Numbered from the stretch's first letter, positions 11,834 through 24,197 are shown. The stretch: DNA of 64,000 bases from Aphidius gifuensis (GCF_014905175.1 NC_057790.1:21912469-21976468), one strand, 5' to 3'. Translations and numbers: made by a program. Notes: generated from the sequence alone by a model not told the origin.

Positions 11834-13803
11834 ATGAAATTGCGTGAGTATTTTAATAATTCATATTTTTAAATTGATAAGTAAATAAAATATAAAATTT
11901 TGATAAAAGTAGAAATTTATTTAACAATACATACTCGTAATTAATTATCGAACTCAAGAATTTATTGCATTTATTTATTTATTTATTTTTCAAATATTGC
12001 TACAGTAATGATATTACTTGTCTTGTTTGCGGTATTTTTTGGACTGCAGCTTGGTATCACCAATGCATTAGAGCCAGAAATTGTTGATCTCCCACCTTAT
12101 CAATCTACTAATGAAGGTTTGATATGTTTTATTTCTTGTATACTATTTTGAAAAATATTACATTTTTAATTTTTAAGATAACAACATTTTTAAATTATTA
12201 CATTGCTATTAATTTCATTATTGAAAACAGCTGGCAAAACAATAATGCGGAGTGTTCATTCACCAACCAAAACCAATGTTTTTATCATTGACTCCAGACT
12301 TCCAATGCTGCACAAGACATCAACAAGATTTCTTTCATTTAGTTTAGACTCATCACATTTACGTGATCCCGAAAAATTGCCAATAAATAATGAAGCATTT
12401 GTAAATTTAGCAAAACATCTTAGTCCAGCCTATTTAAGAATTGGTGGAACATCTGCAGATTGTATTTTTTTTAAACAAAATTCAGCTGATATTTTTAAAG
12501 CCAAAGACATCACTAATTTTATACTTACTGAAGAACTTTATTTGAGTTTATATAAATTTACTGAAAAAATTGAAGCAAAAATGTTATTTGATTTAAATGT
12601 GTTGATAAGAACAGAAAAAAATGAATGGAACAGTTCAAATGCCAAAGATATTATTGAATTTTCGAAAAATCATGGCATGGATATTGATTGGCAGCTTGGA
12701 AATGGTAACAAAAATCCATTTACTCATTTAAAATTAATATTAATTAAAGAGCTTTTATTTCAGAACCAAATTCATTCAAGTTTGTATTTAATCAATCTAT
12801 ATCAGCAACTCAACTAGCTCATGATTATCAACATCTAAGAAATTTATTAAATGACATTGGTTACTCTTCAAGTAAACTTGTTGGTCCAGAGACAAATCAC
12901 ATTGGTGAAAGCAATGAACGAGGTGAAATGTACACTGAAGAATTTTTAAAAAATCAAGATAATAGTATTGATTTTGTTACTTGGCATCAGTATTATTTAC
13001 ATGGAAAAACAGCAAAAGTTGATGATTTTATAAATCCAAAAGTATTTAATCAATTATCATCTCAAATTAAACAAATTAATAATGCAACTAAAAATTCTGG
13101 TAAAAACGTAAAAATGTGGATATCAGAAACAAGCACAGCTACTGGTGGTGGTGTAGCAAATTTATCGAATCGTTTTGCTGCTACATTTCTTTGGCTTGAT
13201 AAACTTGGTTATTCAGCAAGTGCTGGTGTTGATGTTGTTATACGTCAAACATTATTGGGTGGTAATTATTCATTGGTTGGAAATGATTTATTACCAAATC
13301 CAGATTGGTGGATAAGTGTATTATACAAACGATTTGTATCTGAAATTGTACTTGATTTAAAAACACCAAATAATTTTGGTACACTAAGATTTTATGCACA
13401 TTGTACAGCAAAATTAGGACTTGTTAATCGTCTACCAGCATTAACTGTTTATGGAATGAATCTAGATCATAAATCAAAAAATATATTTATTCAAGGAAAT
13501 TGGATTCAGAAAAAAACAAATATATTTTTATATATATTAACTGCTGATGATTTAACATCAAGGTATATTTAAAACTGTTAATTAAGACCTTCTATTAATT
13601 CATTAAAACAGCTATTTATATTCATGTAAATTTTCTACAGAGAAATAAAACTAAATGGAGAAAAACTTAAGCTCAATTCAGATGGTAGTCTTCCACCATT
13701 TAATCCAGTTATCATAAAACCAACACAAATGATAAATATTCCTCCACTTTCAATAGCATTTATTGTTATTCATGGTGCTGATATTCCTAGTTGCATACCA
13801 TAA
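11834..13803 (+). CDS. Heparanase B, predicted secreted GH79
   Basis: Tandem paralogue of heparanase A. Exons 11834-11843, 12006-12116, 12231-12704, 12764-13562 and 13641-13803 join in frame to 518 residues. The N-terminus is a typical signal peptide (MKLLMILLVLFAVFFGLQLG) followed by ITNALEPEIVDLPPY, so the enzyme should be secreted or lysosomal rather than anchored. The catalytic residues are kept: E199 in GNEPNSF and E320 in WISETSTATGGG. The loop after the nucleophile differs from A (TATGGGVA against TAYGGGAP) and could alter substrate binding. The 59-bp intron beside the acid/base, the following 799-nt exon and the last intron match A in length and nearly in sequence. The 5' exons do not match A. 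The end of intron 2 (12194-12230) is homologous to A's membrane-anchor coding sequence. Confidence 0.9.
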
Positions 13804-14354
13804 AAATCAATTATTCTTCTATTCTAAATATATAATGTTTTTTTGTTTTTTTTTTTTAAATCAAGAACACTATATATTTTTTTTACAACCAAATGGCAAT
13901 TTTTTTTTTTTTTTTACCAATGCCAAAAAATTATTAACAATGGAAATATGAATATTTTCACATGTACACATTATTATTTAATATAATTATTATTATTGTT
14001 CTTATATTCATCAATTGATGTACATTTATAACTACAATATATTTATCTAATTATAAATCTAGCAATGTGATTATTAAACACCCTGAATTATATTTTTTAA
14101 TTGATTAGCTTTGATAATTTTAATAAGCCAGATACTAATTTGGATTTCATCAATGAAAATATCAACAAATAAAAGCTATTTTAATAAGGAGAAAAAAAAA
14201 AAGAAACTTATAACTTTAAAACAACATTTTGAATTAAAATACTGAAGTAAAGCTAATTGGATTTACTGTTTATTTACATAATTATTTTTTTCTTCAAAAC
14301 GTTCATACTATGATGATGATGATGATGATGACGACGACAACGCTGATGATGTTT
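13804..14354. other. Convergent 3' region, heparanase B and ATP6AP1
   Basis: Non-coding and A/T rich, holding the two facing 3' UTRs. A (GAT)n/(GAC)n microsatellite ends at the ATP6AP1 stop codon. No other gene is visible. Confidence 0.55.
14308..14350. repeat. GAT/GAC trinucleotide microsatellite
   Basis: A run of GAT units changes to GAC units and then GATGATG, directly beside the ATP6AP1 stop codon and hence in its 3' UTR. Confidence 0.8.
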
Positions 14355-15648
14355 TTATTCAGAAGCAGATATAGTAATAGTTTTTCCTTTTGGATCATCA
14401 AATCTATCCATCGTACGAATATCCATAATGATAGAAATTCCCCAAATCATAATCAATGCCATAATAAGTGTTACAAATATTCCTGATAATATTGGTATTG
14501 ACATAAATCCAACACAATCATAAGCTTCACTAAATTTCGAATTAACAGCATCAAGTTCAATTTGTACATTATTAAAAAATAATGATACTCCATCTTTATT
14601 TGTAAAATTAGCTCCTGGACCACAATGATAAGAGAAGTTTGATGGTACATCAATGATAGTGTTTGGTTTTAATACAGTACCACTTGCATTACCATTTTTA
14701 AAATATTCAATTTTTTTTAAAGCATAATATCCAGGATATTCAGTGATAAATTCAAATTTAAAATTTGGATTTCCTTCAGTGTTAAATTTCATGCTTACAA
14801 TCAGCGGTGAAGCACGACTACCGTCACCACTATCTTGTGCATCTACCAAATTATCCATTGTTAAATTGATTTTCGTTGTTTTTAATTTAGGATCCTGAAA
14901 TTTTTTAATGATTAATTATTTGTTTAAAATATTTATATGAATTGTATTATTACCATAAATACAAGTGGCTGACTTGTGTACAACAATACTCGGCTCTTAT
15001 ATTTTCCCGGAAATATAAATGCATTTGATTGTTTATCATCACCAGCAGCTCTCTTTCTACGTTCAGTTTTACTGTAGATACATGATTCACCAACTAAAGC
15101 TCCAATTAAATTTTGATTTGATTCTTTAAGACTTTTGTAAGTACCAACAACTGTTTCAAGATCAGGTACATATGTAAATATCAATTGTCCATCAGATATT
15201 GAAGATGGTTTTTCTTCACTTGACTGATTGTATGATGATAATTTTTCAAATGCTGATAATGATGATTCAACTGATGAATAGAATTGTATATTTTCAATTG
15301 TATTCAACTCTTTAAAATCCTGTAATATTAAAAAATTTATAAATAATAATTCAATCATTGTAATATTAAAATACTAACCTTGCTGGAAGTTCGTGTAATG
15401 TCTTCGTTACATAGTTTTTCCTTGATGAAAACAACAACTGGTGATAATGCTGAGCCAATTTTATTTTCAACAATTTTTTGAAAATCTGATGTTGAAGTAC
15501 GAACAAGTGGATTACCATCAAATGAATTTGATGATAAAGAGTCACCGCCCCAAATAAGTGCTGGTGTTAAATCAGTAGCATGGCTCATTGAAATCAACAT
15601 CAGGAATGAATTTATCAATAGGCACAATAACAATGTCATTTTGCCCAT
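14355..15648 (-). CDS. ATP6AP1: V-ATPase accessory subunit S1 (ATP6AP1/Ac45)
   Basis: Accessory membrane subunit that helps assemble and target the V-type proton pump in secretory and endolysosomal membranes. Exons 15648-15379, 15319-14954 and 14894-14355 join in phase 0 to 391 residues. The start is the ATG at 15648; the frame is open a little further upstream but only through a GTG. It has a signal peptide (MGKMTLLLCLLINSFLMLIS), then the Ac45 start of the mature chain (TPALIWGGDS). A furin-type RRKR site is at about residues 177-180. The lumenal beta-rich domain has several N-glycosylation sequons. One C-terminal membrane helix lies at about 344-372, and the cytosolic tail has the diagnostic DRFDDPKGKTI. 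The gene is divergent from HPS1. Confidence 0.93.
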
Positions 15649-16574
15649 TTTTTTTTTTGTGCTGTTCACTTGAACAAATAACTAAATCTAATAAACAGCT
15701 ATTAATTTGTTAATTGATTTTTAAATGTATTAAAATAATTCGACTAATTTTGAGTTATCAGTGATAACTCCAAGTCACGTCTTCGGGTGTGGAGTTAACT
15801 GAAGCCAGCAGTGATAGAAGAGGACCAAATGTCACGCGCACCTTGACGATACCAAGATCTTGTCATATGACAAATCACGTGATAATTTTGATAAAAAAAT
15901 TTTTCCCTATTAATTTTTAAAATATCAAATTTTTATCAAGTTGTTTATTATTCTATATTAATTATTATCATTTAGAATTTGTATAATTATAGCGTATCTT
16001 TAATTTTATTATAAAACAATATTAAAACAATATTAAAATATACTTTGGCAGTGTACAAGAGCCTTAATTCGAAATTACAAATCGAAATTCAATAAAAATT
16101 AATATTTAAATTGCATTAATAATTCTCATTTAAATAATATAAATTAATAGCAATTACTTTTTGATTTATTAATGTAAAAAAAGTAAATAATTTACTAAAA
16201 AAATAAACTATGTTTTCAATATGTGGGTGGGAATGGGTGGGAAGATGTAAAAAAGTCGCATGCGCATGATTTTATTGAAGAATTGAATTGTCAGAATGTA
16301 ATCATTAAATTTTATAATGATTAAAAAAATTTATTGATAAGTCGTTTAATGAACTCATTTTAAAATTTAAATAGATAAGATATTTTTTACAAATACTATT
16401 TGTTTATAATTTAACTCTGATGAGAAAAATAAAATATAAAAAATAAGATAACAATTGTCAATAGAGCATGTCAACAAATGCCAAATTAAAATATAGTTTA
16501 TCATCATTATAAGCAGTAACAACAACAACAACAACATATCAATAAACTTGTATTTACAATTAATAAAAGCAACA
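15649..16574. promoter_or_regulatory. Shared 5' region between ATP6AP1 and HPS1
   Basis: About 0.9 kb between divergent starts of two endolysosomal genes. It contains a GTTATCAGTGATAAC inverted repeat near 15755-15769, the TCACGTGA box listed separately and, nearer HPS1, A/T-rich DNA with a CAA repeat in the presumed leader. Confidence 0.5.
15875..15882. promoter_or_regulatory. TCACGTGA E-box/M-box upstream of ATP6AP1
   Basis: Perfect palindrome matching the MiT/TFE (insect Mitf) site, 227 bp upstream of the ATP6AP1 ATG and on the HPS1 side of it. Mitf control of V-ATPase genes through such boxes is known in Drosophila. Function here is inferred. Confidence 0.4.
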
Positions 16575-18764
16575 ATGAGGGGTGTTTTAATATTTGATCA
16601 TCTAAATGATATTTTATTTACAAAATGTAATGCAAAATTTGCAAAACATGTTGAAAAATTGGCTAAAAATCAAGGACTCATTTCAGAAAAAGTAAATATA
16701 AATCTAATTACTGAAAATCAATTATTTTAATTAAATTAATTTTGAATTTTTATATTATCTAGGATAATAATGACAGCTATGAATTAAGTGCAAATGTTAT
16801 AATGCAATTATTCTCACCAATAGTGACCTCACAACAAATGATGGCATCACAATTTGGTAATTCTTATACATCAATAAATTGTGAAGATGGTACAAATATT
16901 GTATTTGATTATTCAATGGGTTATACATTTCTTTATATATCAAATGATGATATAATATTTATGAAAAGATCACTTGGTATTTGTGTTACAATTGCTGGAC
17001 ATGTTTGTGGTCCAGATATTTCACTGTAAGTTAAATTAATTATAAATCAAATAAATTATATAATTCAATTATTAATCTTTCTTATTTATTTAGCTTAAAA
17101 ACAAGTCAAGAAAAATCATCACTTGTATCATCATTAATGGATTCTTGGCGTATACTTTATAAATGTGAACAAAGTATTTTAACTGAAACAGTTGAACAAT
17201 TATGTGTTAATGCTGATTTAGGTTCATCAACATTAAAAATTCTTCAAGATGCTGCTGATAAATTAAAAGCATCTGAATATCCAAATGTTCATCTACTTGT
17301 CCTAGTTGAAAATAAATTTTTATCATTATATTCAAGTAAAAATTCACAAGATTTAAATGCATCTGATATTTTATTGACAGTATTATTATGTCATGTTGCT
17401 AAAGTTAGTAATAAATCATTAAAAATTAATGATGATCCAGATGTTATACTTGTACAGCGACAAAATAATACAGACAATGAAGAAATAACATCAATTGGTG
17501 GAAAATTATCAAATCCAACAACAACTGATATTAGTAATCTTTTTAATGATTCTGATGATTCTACAAACAATGATTGTCTCAGTGAAAATAAACTATACAG
17601 TCAATTATTATTATTGGGTTGTGAACAATCACGTACAGCAAATGCCATTCATATATTTAATTTATTTGAAGGAATAAATTTAATAACAATAACAGAAGTT
17701 ACAAATTTAATGACATCATCTGGTATTTATGATAGTTTTTATTATTTAAATATTATAAATAGTTTACAATTACAAAATGACATTGATGAATTAAGACCAG
17801 CATTTGATAATCTTGATTTATCAATTAAAAAAACAATTGATGGTATTAAAAAAAATCGTGGTAATGTTGGTAATGATGTTGATATGTGCCAAAGACGTAT
17901 GCAAGTTAAATGGGAATTTTTTCGTAAAAAATATGTTGATTTATTAAAATCATGGGATCAAGAATCTGTATTACAAATTGAATCAAATATGAATGGTTTT
18001 ATTATAACAATGAAAGAATTATTTAAATTAACATGTTTTAATAAAAATTTTTTAAAACATGGTATTGATATTGTACTTACAGTTAGTCAATTAGTTAAAA
18101 AAAAATTTAATGCATTTAATGATTTTTTAAAAGTTAAAGCTATTAAAAATTTCACACTTGATTCAAGAACATCATTGACAATAAATAAATATCTTGAAGA
18201 ATTTCCAGGACTTGTACATTTTATTTATATTAATAGAACGACAAATCGTTTGATAGCACCAACTCTTGATTTTACAAATCCAGAAACTTTAGCACTTACA
18301 ACTAAAAAAATTTGGACAATGGTTGAACAGAGTAGAAATCATCTTCAAGAAGGACATTTTTCAATAATGTGGAAAGATTGTACATTTAATTATGCATATT
18401 TTCTTTGGTTTGAAGATAACAGTGTAAGTTTTTAAATATATTTTTTTTTGGTTTGTTAATTAAACATTAATTGGTAATTTTAATTGGATTTTTCTTCCAG
18501 GGATCTTCGTTGAAATGTAAAACTTATATTAATCATATGATTAAGAGCTTTCCATTACCAGGTATAATGTGTGGTAATTATTATAAAAAATTAGCACAAA
18601 CATGTTTTCCAAAAATATCAAAAAATAAAATTCGAATATATGAATTGTATTGTGTACATTTGGGTCTTGCAACATCTTCATGTGTTCTTGAACACTCGAG
18701 AAGATTAGCTGCAACAATTTGGGAAATAACTGGTTTATCTAAAATTCCAACAGAAATAATGTAA
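16575..18764 (+). CDS. HPS1: HPS1 homologue, BLOC-3 subunit
   Basis: With HPS4, HPS1 forms BLOC-3, the exchange factor for Rab32/Rab38 in making lysosome-related organelles. Exons 16575-16691, 16763-17025, 17094-18423 and 18501-18764 give 657 residues (human 700). The N-terminal longin-like part contains MRGVLIFDHLNDILF and ITS-type blocks up to the first cysteine-rich stretch. Identification rests on the C-terminal half: KNRGNVG...WEFFRKK, then KAIKNFTLDSR, and the strongly conserved stretch at about residues 493-510 (YLEEFPGLVHFIYINRTT). YFLWFEDNS, GIMCGNYYKKL and the terminal helix YELYCVHLGLATSS complete it. The middle (Asn/Asp-rich, about residues 240-300) is poorly conserved, as in other HPS1 proteins. 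Confidence 0.92.
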
Positions 18765-19816
18765 TACTTATTTTTTAATATTTTTATTATTTATTTATTC
18801 GTAAATATTATATGTTTTTTAATTTAAATTTAAATTATTTTATATATTTTTTATTTTCTTCTATTTTTTTGTTAGGTAGAATCAAGTTAGATATTTATTT
18901 TACTTTAAAAACTATTCCATTTTTTTAAATACACATTTATTCAAACCAAAGACAATTTATTTATAAATTATTTTATTTCTTTGACTTTATTAATTGTTCA
19001 TGTAATCAAATTTTTATAACGTAATAATAAATATATAAATTAAATTTAAAACGATGCTTTTTTCTTGTTCATTATTTCTCGTTAAAATTTGTACCCTTTG
19101 TTGTTGTTTTTCTTTATAAATTAATATTTTTTTGCAATCAATAATTGAAGATATAAATTTCACTGAATTGTCTTGATTATGAATTTATGTATTTCCCCAG
19201 AAAATAAAATAAATTTCCTGAAACATAGATAATTATTGTTTGCAACAGAAAAATTTTAAAAAAGTATTTTGCATGATAAAAAAATCCAACAGATCAAACT
19301 AATGATAAGAATTCATTAAAAATAAAAATAATTATAGACCCAAGATAATTTTTAAATGATACACATAATTTTCTATACTAAAAATAATAAAAAATATTCC
19401 ATGTGTGACATACAATAATAAAAATCATCCTTGAAATAAATTTAGTTGAAAATAAAGTTTTTTTTTTAATCTTAAATCATATTTTCACGAAATAAATATA
19501 AAAGGTAATATTTTTTTATGTTCCATGACTCAATTATCATTTACGACGTAGTCATATGGAAAAAGTTTGTCTCGGATAATATCTTAGAAACAAATAATGC
19601 ATCGAAATATTGATTTTGATAAATATGCATGAAAAAATTATTTATGCGTAACATATATTTAAAATGATACAAAATTTTCTATATACTTAAAATAATAACA
19701 AAAAGCTCTATGAATTAGTGACCTACAATAATAAAAAGCATAGGAAAAAATAAACTTTGTAGAAAATAAATTTCAGTCGACATTGAAGTCTGAAAGTTGA
19801 AACATACTCTTCAACA
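18765..19816. other. HPS1 3' UTR and upstream region of the ionotropic receptor
   Basis: A/T-rich non-coding DNA with several AATAAA strings just after HPS1. Two similar phrases (near 19330-19440 and 19620-19740) share ATGATACA-AATTTTCTATA and GTGACATACAATAATAAAAA-like blocks. This suggests a small local duplication. No exon is visible. Confidence 0.45.
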
Positions 19817-21618
19817 ATGTCAAGAATTTTATTTTTATTAATATTTTTTGTGTCTCCAAATTTTGGTGAATTAATTTTTTCAAGTCCAGGGTTTGATACA
19901 CAATCATCAAAATTCAAAGCAACAACTGAAATAATAAATAAATGTTATCCTGATGATAATCGTGGTAAACTTATTGTTGGAGATTTCGATGATTATCACA
20001 ATGAATTATTTACAAATTTGCAACCAGTAATTATTATTCGAAACGGTCCAGTTGAAAATGTTGATAAAAAAAATAAAATACAAATATTTATTGTATCAGA
20101 AAAATTTAATCTCACGAAAAATATTGAATTTGTTAAAAATTCTACATGGTGGAATCATGAAGGTATTTTTATGATAATCAGTGATGGAAATAATTGCAAA
20201 AAAGCTAGTGATGTCTTGAAAATAATTTGGAAAATGGATATACTTGCTGGTTTTTACATCTGTAATAATGCAAAAGGTGATGTTGGAATTTTTACATTTA
20301 ATCCATTTTCAATACTTGCACCAAAACCATGGAAAAAAGTTAAAAATGTCAATCAATCATCAGGTGATGTTGGATCTGTTTATCGACAAAAATATTCATC
20401 AAGTAAGTTTATTAATTAATTAAAAGAAAAAAAAAATAACTTTATTATTTTATTTCAGAATCAATCAACTGCAAAAAATTAAATTTTGATAAAACTTTGT
20501 ATATGGACAATTACAATGGAATCAAAAGTGTTAGTAACGGTTTATTCTATAGCAATAATGAAAAAATATTTAAATTATTGCTTTTTCAAACTTTAAAAGC
20601 AAACTACAAACTACAAAAAATGAACGACACATATTTACGTGAGCAAATTAATGGAGATTTAAAATCAGTTATTGGAATGATGTTACAAAATAAACAAGTT
20701 GGTTTATTATTAAATCCAACAGTATTGTCCTATAAAAAAAAAATTATACAATCAAATATATTTGTAGAAGGAAAAATCATAATGGTAAGCAATAAAAATG
20801 GTCCTAAATCAATGTTACTCCAAATTTTTGAATTATTTGGATGGAAATTGACAATAACAACTATTTTAATATCAACAATCACTGTATTTGCATTGAAATT
20901 ATTGTTGAATAAAACGGTTGGAGAAGGAACATTGGAAATGCTTCGTTTGTGGGTCAATGGTGGTATCATGAGTAATCTTACTGGCAATCCATTGAGAATA
21001 TTTCTCTTTGGTGTATTTGTTTACGTTCAAATAATACAAGCTGTCGTTAGTGGATCAATTCTTGGTTTTCAAATAAATCCACGTCATTATGATAATATTG
21101 ATACACTTGATGATATTGCGAAGCATAAAGATTATACAATTTATGGATGGCCCAATCTTTTAAATTTTTTCAATAATAGCTTCGGAAATAAAATTGAATT
21201 TATTGATCATCCAAATAATTGTGAAAAATATTTACTCAATAATTCAAAAAGCATTTGCCTTGCTTTTAGCAAATTAACAATTGATGAATCTAAATTTCAT
21301 GTAGCATCTCAAACCATTGCATACGTATTTCCAGTTTTTCCAATTCGTGAAGATTGGCCTTTGACTAAACAATTTAATATTATTGTCCAACGCATGTTTG
21401 AATCTGGTTTAATTGAAAGGACTAAAGATTCTAAAAATATTCAACGAGATGATGCTCAACCAGCTCCAAGACAATTAAAACTACGAGATTTTAAATCACC
21501 ATTTGAATTATTGTTTTTCGGTCTTTTCATTAGTACAATTTGTTTTATTTTTGAAAACGGCTGGAAAAAAATGAAAAAAAAACGTAGAATATATAAAAGA
21601 AATTATCATTTTGAATGA
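19817..21618 (+). CDS. Divergent ionotropic receptor (IR family)
   Basis: Ligand-gated channel of the insect chemosensory IR family, related to ionotropic glutamate receptors. Exons 19817-20402 and 20459-21618 give 581 residues. There is a signal peptide (MSRILFLLIFFVSPNFG), a long extracellular N-terminus and a two-part ligand-binding region. The membrane segments are at about 322-344 (FGWKLTITTILISTITVFAL), 375-398 (IFLFGVFVYVQIIQAVVSGS) and 542-564 (FELLFFGLFISTICFIFENGW). The stretch between the first two is the pore region (EMLRLWVNGGIMSNLTGNP). The third segment is preceded by the S2 half. A basic cytosolic tail (KKMKKKRRIYKR) closes it. Typical glutamate-contact residues are not evident, as in most divergent IRs. 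It stands alone here. I cannot assign a named orthologue. Confidence 0.82.
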
Positions 21619-22249
21619 CAATTTGAATATATAAAAATCAGTTGTCGAAATTAAATTGTGTTATTTAAAAATGATGTATTTACGTTTCACCTCAGCACAT
21701 TGATTGATTGATATGAAATATTTTAAACCACCGACATTGTAATTGCACAAATTGTATTTTAAATATTCAAAATATTAATCTGTGTTTAATAAAAATAATA
21801 TAACTTAATTACTGCATTACATTAAATATTGTTTAAATTATCTTTATTTATTTTTTAATCTTTTCAAAAATCAATTTAGATACACTAATCAACTAATGAA
21901 AATTTAAATCATCTCTTGAATCAAACAATTAGAAAAAATATTCAATTAAAAAAAAAAGAAAGTAAGTAATTAATATTTATATTAAATATTCCAAGTGAAA
22001 ATAAAAAAAATAAATCAAATAATCAAAGTAGCCTATTATTATTATTATTAAAATGTAATAATTATTTACAACACACATGATGTGTAGACTTGAATTGTCT
22101 AGGAAACCAGCCTTGATGAAAATATTAAATAATATTTTCTTTTTTCATAAAGAAAAATACTCATTATCTATTATTTTATTTTTTATCAACAACATAAAAA
22201 ATTAATATATCATATTTGGAATTATTTTTGAGGTAGTTTTTATAAATCA
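21619..22249. other. Convergent 3' region of the ionotropic receptor and Abraxas
   Basis: A/T-rich sequence with AATAAA-like strings on both strands and a short (ATT)n run near 22040. No coding sequence is seen. Confidence 0.5.
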
Positions 22250-23686
22250 TCAACATTCCATGTCTTCTTTTTTTATTATGGCTTTACTGTATGAGCGTCT
22301 CTGTGGAGTACTGGATGCTTTGACTGGTATATCAATTTCCTAAAAGTCAAAACAACATAAAAATTTAATTTACATGTTTTTTTTCTTTTTTTTAAATAAA
22401 AACTTACTGATATAACTGGTGAATTTTTAACAGCCACATCAGTTTCTCTAGTTGTAATTTTAGGACTTGCTATATCTGGTCTAATACTTTTTCTTGTTTC
22501 TTTTAAAAATTCTTGCTTTGGTGATTGAACAACAGAATCATCAAACAAAAATGGATTTGTTTTTGTTTGAATATTTTCCATTTTTGTTTTAAATATATTT
22601 TCTTTTAATGCAAATACTTTTTTTTCTAATTCAGCAACTTCAATATCACTTTCACATACTTTTTTAACCAATGATTCAAGATGTTGTTCTGAAGCTTTTT
22701 GAATTTTAACAGCTGACACAACACCTGGTGTATGATCCAAATCAATACTGTTAAGAAAAAAAAAAACAAATAAATTAAAAATTACATTAAAGTTTAAAAC
22801 AAAAAGCAAAATAGCATAACGTCAAGATTAAATTTACTTTAATGATTTAACAAACTGCGTGAAAACATCAAGACCAGGTTGAAATTGATTTGTTGGTGCT
22901 ATTTTATAATCAGAACCATCACGTTTTGTTGCATCATCACCCAAATTATTAATACGTAATGGAACTGGATGATAATCACCAAATGTATAATTAAAAAAAA
23001 CATGACGAAATTTATGTGTTCCTTGAGTTTTTGTTAATCCAACAGTCATCATGCATGTTATAAAATTATCATTTTTAGAAAATATATTTGCAAATTGTTT
23101 ATGCATTAATTTATCTCTTATTGTTGGTGTTAATGATGAATTTTTACGAAATATATACCATCCAATAATTTTTGTTTTATCCTTAACAATTTGTTTAAGT
23201 TTATCATGATTTATTTTACAACATGAATCAAACATCAAGTCACTTATTGAACATCTTAAAACATTTTGAATATCTATCAACAATAAAATATAATAATGTC
23301 AATTTAAAAAACCACAAAATTAGCTAAATAAAAATATTACCAATATGAGTTTTAACTGATTCAACTTGATGTTCACCATCAGTCAAACTTTTTGTGACAT
23401 ATGTATAAATTTCACCAAGCAAAAATCCCATCTACAACAAAAATATTTAAAAACAATATTAATTTTCAAACAATGCCAATTGTTTTGGATCAAAATTTTT
23501 ATAGGTTATGACACTTTATCATCATCTAATTAAATTACATATAAATACTCAAATTAACTAATTAATTATTATAAAATTTAAATTAAATAAAATATAAACC
23601 TGATCTCCTTCACTTCGAACATTTTCATAAAGTAATAATGAAAGTGTTACACCAGAAATTGTGACAATTGATGTATTATCCGCCAT
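22250..23686 (-). CDS. Abraxas-family scaffold of BRISC/BRCA1-A deubiquitinase
   Basis: MPN-minus scaffold that partners the K63-specific deubiquitinase BRCC36. Exons 23686-23600, 23431-23341, 23273-22838, 22747-22408 and 22339-22250 join to 347 residues. Family marks include ISGVTLSLLLYENV and GFLLGE near the N-terminus, HDKLKQIVKDKTKIIGWYIFRKNS, LMHKQFANIF and HKFRHVFFNYTFG. The Zn-binding JAMM residues of active MPN+ enzymes are absent, as expected. After the MPN domain (to about residue 140) comes a heptad-like coiled coil (about 190-240, SDIEVAELEKKVFALKENI) used for pairing. The C-terminus (QRRSYSKAIIKKEDMEC) lacks the SPxF motif that lets vertebrate ABRAXAS1 bind BRCA1. It may therefore act more like ABRO1/ABRAXAS2 of cytosolic BRISC. 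Divergent from Vha55. Confidence 0.85.
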
Positions 23687-24197
23687 GTTTACTCTAATCA
23701 GTGGCACGCGTTTGTTTTTTTTTTGTTGTTGTTTTTTTTGTTTTTCAACAACGCCAAGTTGTCAACATCTAAACTCTAAAATTCCTAGAGTTTTTAATCA
23801 GTCAATTAATGAACTAATAAATTACAAATAGAAACGTAATTAATTACGTAGCATCCAAGAAATATTATTAATAATTTTGTACTATTATTTATCTAATTAA
23901 TTGCAGATTTAGATATTTTTTTTGCAAATTTAATTGTTGGACACAGTTGGACACAAGGCTTAATGCCTGTTACCACACCTAACTTCAAGCCACGTGACGT
24001 TTGCTGTCTTTAAAAGTTTCCCCTACTCTCCCTTTCTCTCTCCTAATTATTATAACAATATTTTTTTCTCTCCCCTTTGGAGTTTTTCAACTTTCCAGTG
24101 TTCACTCATCGGCAGGTCTCGTGTCTTCTGTCTTGTTTGAGTAAAAACTATTTGATATAAATTAGTTTTTTACTTGTGATTTATCAACAAATAAACA
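23687..24197. promoter_or_regulatory. Shared 5' region between Abraxas and V-ATPase B
   Basis: About 0.5 kb between divergent starts. The Vha55 side is CT-rich (near 24020-24080), with an initiator-like CATTC/TCACTC neighbourhood near 24100. The CCACGTGAC box is listed separately. No TATA box is obvious. Confidence 0.5.
23990..23998. promoter_or_regulatory. CCACGTGAC E-box/CLEAR-like site upstream of Vha55
   Basis: Nine bases matching most of the TFEB/Mitf CLEAR element (GTCACGTGAC), about 200 bp upstream of the V-ATPase B start codon. The other V-ATPase-related gene in the window also has such a box upstream. Function is inferred. Confidence 0.4.
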
